Shown here: in pieces, positions 26,306-34,431 of the stretch
How positions within the stretch are numbered: the stretch's first letter is position 1
Layout of the letters: the number at the start of each line of letters is the position of its first letter
Source: Cloacimonetes bacterium UBA6097
GTDB taxonomy: Bacteria > Cloacimonadota > Cloacimonadia > Cloacimonadales > Cloacimonadaceae
DNA length: 64,000 nt
Direction of reading: 5' to 3'
Assembly (NCBI GenBank): GCA_002435865.1
Contig: DIWV01000010.1
Coordinates: 124,001 to 188,000 of the forward strand
Notes under the pieces: model-generated
Seen by the model: only the letters and a program-made list of their open reading frames with translations
Told to the model about the DNA's origin: nothing
Database searches by the model: none
Program-made: the position numbers and the translations under genes

Positions 26306-27529
26306 ATGAGTAAGAAAACCAGCATCAGAACCAATATCCTCTCCCCTGTTTCAGCTACAAGTTATGACCTGAAACCCGACCATATATTAACTATAGATCA
26401 AGGCAGAATAACGGGTATCGTTCCCGCATCCACAGGTCAGCATTGGGACGTGGATTTAAGAAACAATCTGGCAATTCCCGGCCTGATTGATTTGCACGTT
26501 CATCTTTCTCAATTCAGGATTAGAGGGCATTATCGTGATGCTTTGCTGCCCTGGCTCAAGGAATTTGTTTTTCCTGAAGAACAGAAGTCTGCAGATTATG
26601 ATTTTGCACATACTTTAGCTGAAGACTTTATCCAGGCTTTGTACAAAGCGGGGACTACTACAGCAGTAATCTATACTGCGCCATATATTGCTTCTTGTGA
26701 AGCAGCTTTTGAAGTTGCCAAACTGCAAAATTACAGGGCTTTCATCGGAATGACACTAATGAACCAAAACAGTCCCAGTATGATGCAACAGTCTACAAAA
26801 CAGGCAGTTGACGATTGCCTGGCTTTAATAGATGAGTATCATAATCCTGATGGTGACCTGCAATATATATTTACTCCGCGTTTTGCACCCACCTGTTCTA
26901 TGGAACTGATGCAATGGATTGGCACTTATGCCCGCCAAAACAAGCTCTGGATACAAACGCACCTGTCAGAAAACAAGAATGAAATCGCCTGGGTTAAAGA
27001 GCTGTTTGGTCTTAATACCTATACAGAAGTTTATGACAAAGCCGGAATCTTAACAGATAAAACTATCCTGGCTCATTGTATTCATCTTACAGATGGTGAA
27101 TTAAACCTACTAAAATCATCAGGTAGTAAAATCGCACATTGCCCTGATTCTAACTTCTACCTGCGCAGCGGTCAGTTTCCTTTGGCAGAAGTAAGAGAGA
27201 AGGATATTCCCTTTGCTCTGGGTTCTGATGTTGGTGCGGGAACAAGTCTCAATATGCTTTACCATGCCAAAATGTATAATTTCCGCCAAACTGATACACC
27301 TGTCAGTCCTGCAGATGCTTTTTACAGAATCACTTTGGGAGCTGCAAAGCTGCTTGGATTGAATGATAAAATCGGTTCTCTGGAACCGGGAAAAGAGGCT
27401 GATATAGTTCTTTTGAACCTGCCTGAACACAACACTGTAATTACTGATAATGTATTATCTGAGCTGATTTTTACAGGACACGAGTGGCAGATAAACCGGG
27501 TTTACTCAAAAGGAATCCTCAAAGCCTGA
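26306..27529 (+). CDS. guaD: Guanine deaminase
   Basis: Zinc amidohydrolase, 407 aa, that would deaminate guanine to xanthine in purine salvage or catabolism. Motifs in order: GLIDLHVHLSQFRIRG (metal HxH with the Gln typical of this family), LLPWLKEFVFPEE (the FPxE feature of guanine deaminases), TPRFAPTCS, QTHLSENKNEI, LAHCIHL, IAHCPDSNFYLRSG and LGSDVGAGTSLNML with the catalytic Asp. Closely related deaminases (cytosine, S-adenosylhomocysteine/methylthioadenosine, atrazine types) are the alternatives; WLxxxxFPEE and RFAPTCS favour guanine. The gene starts 12 nt after the CRTAC1-like gene and is followed after 3 nt by the glycosylase gene. Confidence 0.87.
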   Translation: MSKKTSIRTNILSPVSATSYDLKPDHILTIDQGRITGIVPASTGQHWDVDLRNNLAIPGLIDLHVHLSQFRIRGHYRDALLPWLKEFVFPEEQKSADYDFAHTLAEDFIQALYKAGTTTAVIYTAPYIASCEAAFEVAKLQNYRAFIGMTLMNQNSPSMMQQSTKQAVDDCLALIDEYHNPDGDLQYIFTPRFAPTCSMELMQWIGTYARQNKLWIQTHLSENKNEIAWVKELFGLNTYTEVYDKAGILTDKTILAHCIHLTDGELNLLKSSGSKIAHCPDSNFYLRSGQFPLAEVREKDIPFALGSDVGAGTSLNMLYHAKMYNFRQTDTPVSPADAFYRITLGAAKLLGLNDKIGSLEPGKEADIVLLNLPEHNTVITDNVLSELIFTGHEWQINRVYSKGILKA

Positions 27530-27532
27530 TAT

Positions 27533-28186
27533 ATGACTAAATTTTTACATAAAGTTTACAGGATTTTACTGGAAGAATACGGCTACAGGCATAAATGGTA
27601 TGGCGATACCAAGGACGAAATTATCATCGGAGCTATCCTTACTCAAAATACAAATTGGCTGAATGTGGAAAAAGCATTGGCAAATCTACGCGTATTAAAC
27701 CTGCTTTCACTTCCATCCATTGCTAAAATGAAACCTGAAAAACTTGCCTTTCTGATTAGACCATCCGGATACCATAACCAGAAGGCAAAGAGGCTGATTT
27801 ATATTGCTAATTCACTGACAACAGACATTTTACCGGATAAACCTGTTTACCTGCGGGAATATCTTTTGTCTCTAAAGGGAATTGGTCCCGAAACTGCCGA
27901 CTGCATAATGCTTTATGCTTATGGCTTTCCTTATTTTGTGATTGATACATACACAACCAGGATTTTCAGCCGGATGGGATTATGTTCAGATATAGTATCT
28001 TATCAGCAGCTCCAGAGTTGGTTTATGCAATATCTGGAACCGGATATCAAAGTCTATAGCGAATATCATGCGTTATTAATCAATCTGGCTAAAACAGCTT
28101 GTCTCAAGACTCCTAAATGCAAAGAATGTCCTCTGCAGGAACTCTGCATGTATGCTATTAATAATCCTGTGGAAGCAAAGCAATGA
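27533..28186 (+). CDS. Endonuclease III-like DNA glycosylase (MagIII-like)
   Basis: A 217-aa HhH-GPD superfamily base-excision enzyme. Visible are GAILTQNTNWLNVEKAL (residues 33-49), the helix-hairpin-helix LKGIGPETADCIMLYA with catalytic Asp in VIDTYTTRIFSRMG (D138), and a C-terminal iron-sulfur motif CLKTPKCKECPLQELC with four Cys. The Lys that gives endonuclease III its lyase activity (in GRKTA) is Glu here (E120). Helicobacter MagIII also has Glu at this position, so a monofunctional 3-methyladenine-type glycosylase is more likely than a bifunctional Nth. The stop overlaps the start of the ycaQ-like gene by 4 nt, linking two DNA-repair glycosylases. Confidence 0.87.
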   Translation: MTKFLHKVYRILLEEYGYRHKWYGDTKDEIIIGAILTQNTNWLNVEKALANLRVLNLLSLPSIAKMKPEKLAFLIRPSGYHNQKAKRLIYIANSLTTDILPDKPVYLREYLLSLKGIGPETADCIMLYAYGFPYFVIDTYTTRIFSRMGLCSDIVSYQQLQSWFMQYLEPDIKVYSEYHALLINLAKTACLKTPKCKECPLQELCMYAINNPVEAKQ

Positions 28187-29346
28187 ATCTTAGTTTAACT
28201 GAAGCCCGAAGGCTTGCCCTGCATCATCAACTCTACCAATTTGTTGAACATAGAGGCAAATCCGCTGTGCTTGACGTCATTAAAAAACTCAGTTATATAC
28301 AGTTAGACACCATCAGTGTAATTGAACGCGCTCATCATCACACGCTTTACAACAGGGTCCGGGACTATCATCCCGATATGCTTAACGACCTGCTGGCAAA
28401 AGATAAAACCATCTGGGAATACTGGGCTCACGCTGCCAGCTATCTACCTATTGGAGATTATCCGTACTACAAAATCAGGATGCAAAACTTCCCAAACGGA
28501 AGCTGGGAAAAGAAATTCTGGGAACTGCATAAGGATTTGGCTAAACCTATTCTGGACAGAATCAGAAAAGAAGGACCTCTATCCACAAAGCATTTTGAAG
28601 ATACCAGAACTGTGAAGGAAAACCAGGTCTGGGGTAATATCAAACCGGCTAAGATAATGCTGGAGCTCCTCATGTGGAAAGGGGATTTAATCGTCACTGC
28701 CCGTGATAAATTCCAAAGAGTTTATGACCTTACAGAACGCGTGATCCCTCATTACAAAGAGATTGAGCTGCCTTCGCTTGAAGCAAGGGCTGAGTTCATG
28801 GTTCACAGAGCGCTTCTTGCACATGGAATTGCTTCTGAAAGTGAAATTGTTAAACACTTGCAGGTTGCTCCAAGGCAATCTGTTTCGTCTTCTATAAAAA
28901 AACTTGCCAAATCTAAAGAAATAATCTCTATTCAGCTTGAAGGATTGAAAGACTCTTACTTTTCTCTCGCAGGAACAGATTTTGACAGTATTCTTCAACA
29001 ACAGCAATACAATCAGGTATGGCTGCTTTCTCCTTTTGATAATGCAGTTATATTGCGCAACCGTGTTAAGAACCTGTTTAACTATGATTATGCCCTTGAG
29101 TGCTATGTAACTCCCGCCAAACGCAAGTTTGGCTATTGGAACTGCCCAATTCTCTGGCAGGATACTATTGTGGGAATACTGGACCCCAAAGCTGACAGAA
29201 AAACCAAAATCCTGACTATCAATTCCATTAATATTGATAGAACAGTCTGGAAACAGAAGCACTTCCAAACAGAATTTGATAAAGAACTCTCCAGATTTGC
29301 TTTGTTTAATGGCTGCAATTCGTACACTATAAACAAAGTAGCGTAG
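28183..29346 (+). CDS. ycaQ: YcaQ/AlkX-type DNA glycosylase, winged-helix
   Basis: A 387-aa HTH_42-superfamily protein. The family signature LSYIQLDTISVIERAHHHTL (residues 36-55) contains the QxD catalytic motif of YcaQ, which unhooks DNA interstrand crosslinks and removes bulky alkylated purines. Also visible are EYWAHAASYLPIGDY, VTARDKFQRVYDLTERVIP and YNQVWLLSPFDNAVILRNR. Winged-helix segments make up the middle. Translation is coupled to the preceding glycosylase gene by an ATGA overlap. Its last codons (K-V-A-stop) lie inside a copy of the dispersed palindromic repeat, so the natural C-terminus may have been replaced by the insertion. Confidence 0.9.
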   Translation: MNLSLTEARRLALHHQLYQFVEHRGKSAVLDVIKKLSYIQLDTISVIERAHHHTLYNRVRDYHPDMLNDLLAKDKTIWEYWAHAASYLPIGDYPYYKIRMQNFPNGSWEKKFWELHKDLAKPILDRIRKEGPLSTKHFEDTRTVKENQVWGNIKPAKIMLELLMWKGDLIVTARDKFQRVYDLTERVIPHYKEIELPSLEARAEFMVHRALLAHGIASESEIVKHLQVAPRQSVSSSIKKLAKSKEIISIQLEGLKDSYFSLAGTDFDSILQQQQYNQVWLLSPFDNAVILRNRVKNLFNYDYALECYVTPAKRKFGYWNCPILWQDTIVGILDPKADRKTKILTINSINIDRTVWKQKHFQTEFDKELSRFALFNGCNSYTINKVA

Positions 29347-29420
29347 CTTTCCAAAGCTACGTTTGAATGTGTAGGATTGGAATCCTACACTACACTTGTC
29401 ATTCCTATCGCTAATCGAAT
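29334..29420. repeat. Second copy of the paired 20-nt palindrome element
   Basis: Starting at AAAGTAGCGTAG, this repeats the element at 16771. Palindromes 29342-29361 (CGTAGCT-TTCCAA-AGCTACG) and 29370-29389 (TGTAGGA-TTGGAA-TCCTACA) are separated by 8 nt, followed by CTACA and TGTCATTCCT. A third, decayed 20-nt palindrome may lie at 29401-29420 (ATTC...GAAT). Identity to the copy at 16771 is perfect within both palindromes and lost in the 8-nt linker. The element overlaps the end of the upstream gene. Confidence 0.92.
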
Positions 29421-29447
29421 CCCTTTTTTCCCCAACTTCACGCAGGG

Positions 29448-29520
29448 ACTTTTAAGGGGGTCATCAGGGAGTCATCAGGGACTAAGTCCCTGATGACTCC
29501 CTGATGACCCCCTAATGACT
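29448..29520. repeat. 11-bp unit array C with a perfect 28-bp inverted repeat
   Basis: Three units (ACTTTTAAGGG, GGTCATCAGGG, AGTCATCAGGG), a 7-nt centre ACTAAGT and three inverted units (CCCTGATGACT, CCCTGATGACC, CCCTAATGACT). Arms 29456-29483 and 29485-29512 are perfect 28-bp inverted repeats around a single base. The unit is the same as in array B. It lies in the 341-nt spacer 29347-29687, which otherwise contains only the palindrome pair and the terminator. Confidence 0.95.
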
Positions 29521-29640
29521 ATCTTCGTCAAATAAGGTGCGAAAGCGAAGGAAAGAACAGAACATGAGGAGTTTACGATTCAGGATAAATTAGTATTAGT
29601 ATATCAGGTAAAATCTAACGAGCACAACAGTCTGAAAATT

Positions 29641-29670
29641 AAAAAAAAGCTCTGCATGTAGCAGAGCCTT
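29641..29670 (-). terminator. Terminator of the heparinase-like gene
   Basis: On the minus strand GCTCTGC, a 5-nt loop and GCAGAGC are followed by eight T (plus 29641-29648). It lies 18 nt past the stop of the gene ending at 29688. On the plus strand the hairpin is followed by only CTTTTC, so it acts mainly leftward. Confidence 0.87.
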
Positions 29671-29687
29671 TTCAATTACTCTCTTTT

Positions 29688-32600
29688 CTATTTCATCAAT
29701 AACATCTTCTTTGTTGTTATGTGCCCATCGATATTAAGCCTGTAGAAATAAACACCGGAACTTACTCTCTTTCCATTATCATCGTCTGAATTCCAGACAG
29801 TTTTATATATCCCTTTGCTTTTTGTGTCACTAAGTAAGTGTCTAACTGCCTGCCCTTTGATATTATAAACTACTAGTTCACATTTTGATGTTTTAGGAGT
29901 TGAAAACATGATTGTTGTCGTCGGATTAAATGGATTAGGATAATTATTCGTGGTAGTTATTACATCAGGAATATGAAATGTTTGTTCTCCTGGAATCGGT
30001 CTATTCATAACTATATCCAGAATTGAGTTTCCAATTTGTTTAGCTTGTTTAGCACTTGTTAAAGTTACACCCATAACCTGGCAGGCTGGTATTACTGCTC
30101 TATAATTATTAGCATCAGCTTCCAAATACGTATATATAATATCCAGTGTTGTCAGAAGTGAATCCATATAATCAGTACAATTCTGTAACTTATCCAAGTA
30201 ACCATCAATGGCAGATTGATAATCTTTCAGCAGACGTTCACACAACAAAACGTCAAGGTATGCTCCGTTTGCAAGCTTTGTGCTTGGATACAACTCATAT
30301 ATGCCATCCAGATAATCTGCTGCCAACTGTAATTCCTCTTCAGTATCAGCTATGCAAACTAAACGGGAAGCAGCAGCTTCAGCCTCAGAATTATTTGGAT
30401 AATTTTCTATTATTGATTTGTAAATGCTTCTTGCAGTTATAAAGTCATTAGTTTCCTCATAGTATAGAGCTGTATTGAAATAACTGGCTATTAATGGATT
30501 TCCGTTAGGATTGTCATGAATTGTTTGCTCTAAGATAGGTTCATACATCACATTCCAGGATGGTGGATAAAATGACTGTCGTATGAAATCCATATACTCT
30601 CCTGTCGTACCCCAATAATTCTCCTGACATTCTAATCCAGGCTCGGGATCAGGATATTGGTCAAATAACAGCAAAGAATATCCCTCATTAAAGATGATGT
30701 CATTTTGATGTAATACCGGAAAGCAATCTCCATATAAGATAACTTCAGGTGACTCGGGATTATAAAAACCGGGAATATTTTGCATGTTATGCAAAAATGT
30801 GTTAAATATTGAGCAACCCTTAACAACAGGATTGGAATTATAAGTACAGATTATACCTGCTTTTTCGTTATCTGTTATAATTGATGATTCGATAAGTGGT
30901 GATGAGTTAAACAATGCTATTCCATAGAGGTTGTTTATAATCTGGTTATGTACAAAATGATTGCCTTCTGCATCACGTACACAATCATTAAATAAAATCC
31001 CTAAATATGCTCCATTTGCTATTGTTGTATATTCAATGCAGTATTGTTGTACACTATGCAATCTTAAACCAAAGTTACTGGAATCTATAATTGCATATAA
31101 ACTTTTTATTGTACCATAAACATTAATTACTCCAGGCATGATAATTTGACAGTATTCCAGATTAATCTGACCATCGTATGATACATTGATACCATCCCAA
31201 TATTGGCTAGTATTCGATGGAACAATATTGCATATATTATCTTGAGTGCCAATAATATCTAAAAATCCGTCAACATTAATATTAAAATCTGGGCTTATAG
31301 TCATGCTGGTGTTTCCTAACATTCTCAATATACTCCCGTGGGGTACAAACCAATCACCTGATAATGAGAAATTAGGACCTCTGAATTGCAGCAATGCCGG
31401 TGAGTTAATGTCAGAATAACTACCACTGAAGATAAACAAATCTGCATGATCTTCATTACAAATACCTTCTGCTATTAAATCATCTATTGAGAAATTTACA
31501 TAGAGATAGTTATCATCATATGCAATTCTATCTATGATGTTTGTGGGTGTGCTTTGTGGATATGGATTAGTCTGACTAACGGGAGAAGATGGCGGTAATA
31601 CACTTGAATAAGACAGTCTCGCAGTAAGTTCCCAAGGGTTAATTCCACATCTCGATATTTTAAATCGGGGTCTTATTGCTGATGTAGCATGAAATTCCAC
31701 ATGCAGAGCATCACTAAGATATGAAGCATTCATACTTAAAATCCCAGGTGTATTACATTTATACACTGGAGTACTATTGACATTGATATTGACATTGATA
31801 AAAGTCCCATCAATTATAACTAATGAATTATCTACATCAGAATCTGTGCTTGCATTATTTGGTCTTGTTAATAAATAGAATTTTGCATCAGTATTAATTG
31901 AGCAAATCGTTGAGTACTCTGCAGAAATAATAGAACCATTACTACATCCGCTATAGGTTGTGCTTGGATCAAATTGATGAGTTGTAGGATTATATGTATG
32001 CGATTTGCTGTTAATACTTGTGCCATAATGCCCTACGGGGGTATTAATGGTCTGGGTTATCAACTGATCATCATCATAGTGTTCTCTAGGTGCTATAACA
32101 GTTAGGAATTTTGGATTAACTCCATTTACAACTGTCCTGATTCTTTTATGGTCAATTCCCGGATGAGGTTGATTATCCGCTCCTCCAGCTGATGAATCTC
32201 CACCTTTATATTCTAAAATTAGATTATCCATAGGAAGACGATATGGCACACCCCCCACAACATTATTTACATCATCAATGGTATTACTGAATAATAGATT
32301 ACTCCCCGAGGCAAAATCAACACAATCAATACTTGCTACGTATGAACTACTACTAGACGTTGATCCTTTAGTCAGGCTGAATCTGCTATCGACTATAGAA
32401 GATAAACCGTCAGGATCATTAGAAAAACCCATTTGCAGAAGATTCCAATATATCTTATCAGTGGTTGCTAAGGATATCAAATCATCATAGACAAAAAACA
32501 AACCTCCATCTCTGATATAGGTGCGGGTTAAATCCACATAAAAAGGATTATAATCAGATACAATGGGATCTGAATAATCATATCTTAAAAAAGTTTGTAG

Positions 32601-34421
32601 CATATCCGTTTCGAAATTTTGTGAAAGGTAAATCTTATACGCAGGGGATTTAAACAACTCCGCAGCAGTTGAAGGATATGCACTATATGGTGTACAACTT
32701 GGACGATAAGAGCGCAAGTCATCATTTCCAGTCGATATAAAATTCCTATATTCATTATAAGTGTCATTATCGAAACTTATATAGCCTTCAAGAATTTCGT
32801 TACGCTCATTATTTTCTAAAGGATTTACTATAATCATATTGTGAGCATAAGGAGAATGCATCCAAACCCTTCCGTAATTCCAACCTTTATATTTATTATT
32901 ATAGCCCGGATCAATTAAAAACTGTTTTCCCCTATAGAAGAAAGAATAACTGGTCTGGTCTGCCTGGTTATGATCGCAATTCATACTATTCTTATGAGTT
33001 ATATACATTGAGGGATTGTTTACGAGTTCTTCAGATAGAGTTGTGTTTAAGGGAGTTTTTTTCAAAACAGTAAATTCACTATTTGACCACGTTCCATTCT
33101 TTATACCATCCGGATAATCTGTGGCAGTTCCAAGATTTCTTGCAGGATTAGAATTGTATAGCATTAGAAAATTATTGTATGGTCCTAAGTATATTATACC
33201 TGGATAATTGGTGCCTATCTTTCTACAATGAATATATCCGGCACATTTATTCCTAAGCGTTGCATTGTTAGTATTATTATAAAAAAACTCCGCAATTCCG
33301 TTTAATATTGAATTCGTCAAAAATTCAGAACCAGATTGGGTTAAATACTTTACATTCCCATATCCCCGATAATTCGTGTCGTTGTAAGCCCAGTCTCCCA
33401 GATAGGGTGTGGTTTTGTTAATAGCATCTTCTATCCATCCCATTATATAATTATTATTAAAATAATTTACTCCGCCCATCCTGGCAGATGTAGTAAAGAA
33501 AGGACTGGACATAGTCATAACCATGTCCAAATAACCCAGGCTTTCAATATAACCGCCTGAATTATTTGTATGAAATGCCAATAAACCTTGTCTCTGAAAA
33601 TCAGCAAACTGGGGATAATTGATAGATGTAAGCATTGAATCTATTTCGCTTAAGTACTGATTCATCTTACTTTCAGTCAATGCATAAGCATTGATCTGAG
33701 CATCTTTTTTTAGCACCAATGCCCCATACCCCCAGGCAGTGCAATTTAATAACTTTAACTGTATCGTCGAAAATTCAGGAAGATATACATCATTTCCATT
33801 CTCTTCAAAATCTGGGAATCTATTTTTTGCTATGCCCCAATAATATCTGTTGGGTGGTACAGATACACTCAGCGAATCGTATTTTGCTTTTATATAGTCT
33901 ATCAATTCTACGCATGATGTTATTATTGTGCGTAGTTTATTGAGATTTGTACTGCTGGCTGAATAGTAAAAGGCGTCAAATATGGAAGATGCATCTTCCG
34001 TAAGATAACAAAGTTTCAATGATCTGGCCCATGCTTCTGTTGTCTCTGTTACCCCATTATGAGTAGATATATATGAAAGATAATAATCACGGAAATCATT
34101 GTAATCCCAAGTAAGACCATTTAATGCTGTATTTACATCTCCAACAACATCCGCTTGATTTGCAGAAAAAAGTGCATCTTGTAATTGATTAGCCATACCA
34201 CTAACGGATGTTAATATGCCGTAGTCGCGCAAGTCAATATCATCAATTCGATATGGACCATATGTTGAGGACATGGACTGAGCCAAGAAAGGATCTGCTC
34301 CACCAAGAGAAGTTCTAAGACTATCTAGCGCGGTACTATCAAGAATCAAGGTTTGAGTTATTTGCCCAAAGGCATAACAGCTTATCCAGAATACCAAAAT
34401 GACACATAAAAAACGTTTCAT
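29688..34421 (-). CDS. Secreted heparinase II/III-like lyase with beta-helix and sorting domain
   Basis: A 1577-aa exported protein, read from the ATG at 34421, which has GGAG upstream and a signal peptide (MKRFLCVILVFWISCYAFGQ). An earlier in-frame ATG at 34442 overlaps the upstream gene. The N-terminal 400 residues are helical, like the (alpha/alpha) toroid of polysaccharide lyases. Next is a heparinase II/III C-terminal-type region, NSMNCDHNQADQTSYSFFY, RGKQFLIDPGYNN and HSPYAHNMI. Later come right-handed beta-helix repeats (GIALFNSSPLIESSIITDN, GIICTYNSNPVVKGCSIF), a TPR-like stretch, and a type-A sorting domain (NYPNPFNPTTTIMFSTPK ... SGVYFYRLN). A polysaccharide lyase acting outside the cell is inferred; the substrate is not determinable. 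Confidence 0.82.
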   Translation of the reverse strand: MKRFLCVILVFWISCYAFGQITQTLILDSTALDSLRTSLGGADPFLAQSMSSTYGPYRIDDIDLRDYGILTSVSGMANQLQDALFSANQADVVGDVNTALNGLTWDYNDFRDYYLSYISTHNGVTETTEAWARSLKLCYLTEDASSIFDAFYYSASSTNLNKLRTIITSCVELIDYIKAKYDSLSVSVPPNRYYWGIAKNRFPDFEENGNDVYLPEFSTIQLKLLNCTAWGYGALVLKKDAQINAYALTESKMNQYLSEIDSMLTSINYPQFADFQRQGLLAFHTNNSGGYIESLGYLDMVMTMSSPFFTTSARMGGVNYFNNNYIMGWIEDAINKTTPYLGDWAYNDTNYRGYGNVKYLTQSGSEFLTNSILNGIAEFFYNNTNNATLRNKCAGYIHCRKIGTNYPGIIYLGPYNNFLMLYNSNPARNLGTATDYPDGIKNGTWSNSEFTVLKKTPLNTTLSEELVNNPSMYITHKNSMNCDHNQADQTSYSFFYRGKQFLIDPGYNNKYKGWNYGRVWMHSPYAHNMIIVNPLENNERNEILEGYISFDNDTYNEYRNFISTGNDDLRSYRPSCTPYSAYPSTAAELFKSPAYKIYLSQNFETDMLQTFLRYDYSDPIVSDYNPFYVDLTRTYIRDGGLFFVYDDLISLATTDKIYWNLLQMGFSNDPDGLSSIVDSRFSLTKGSTSSSSSYVASIDCVDFASGSNLLFSNTIDDVNNVVGGVPYRLPMDNLILEYKGGDSSAGGADNQPHPGIDHKRIRTVVNGVNPKFLTVIAPREHYDDDQLITQTINTPVGHYGTSINSKSHTYNPTTHQFDPSTTYSGCSNGSIISAEYSTICSINTDAKFYLLTRPNNASTDSDVDNSLVIIDGTFINVNINVNSTPVYKCNTPGILSMNASYLSDALHVEFHATSAIRPRFKISRCGINPWELTARLSYSSVLPPSSPVSQTNPYPQSTPTNIIDRIAYDDNYLYVNFSIDDLIAEGICNEDHADLFIFSGSYSDINSPALLQFRGPNFSLSGDWFVPHGSILRMLGNTSMTISPDFNINVDGFLDIIGTQDNICNIVPSNTSQYWDGINVSYDGQINLEYCQIIMPGVINVYGTIKSLYAIIDSSNFGLRLHSVQQYCIEYTTIANGAYLGILFNDCVRDAEGNHFVHNQIINNLYGIALFNSSPLIESSIITDNEKAGIICTYNSNPVVKGCSIFNTFLHNMQNIPGFYNPESPEVILYGDCFPVLHQNDIIFNEGYSLLLFDQYPDPEPGLECQENYWGTTGEYMDFIRQSFYPPSWNVMYEPILEQTIHDNPNGNPLIASYFNTALYYEETNDFITARSIYKSIIENYPNNSEAEAAASRLVCIADTEEELQLAADYLDGIYELYPSTKLANGAYLDVLLCERLLKDYQSAIDGYLDKLQNCTDYMDSLLTTLDIIYTYLEADANNYRAVIPACQVMGVTLTSAKQAKQIGNSILDIVMNRPIPGEQTFHIPDVITTTNNYPNPFNPTTTIMFSTPKTSKCELVVYNIKGQAVRHLLSDTKSKGIYKTVWNSDDDNGKRVSSGVYFYRLNIDGHITTKKMLLMK

Positions 34422-34431
34422 AACATTCTCC

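Noticed and set aside
29448..29520. Ordinary rho-independent terminator
   Set aside because: There is no T-tract after the stem, and a proper terminator for the neighbouring gene exists at 29641.
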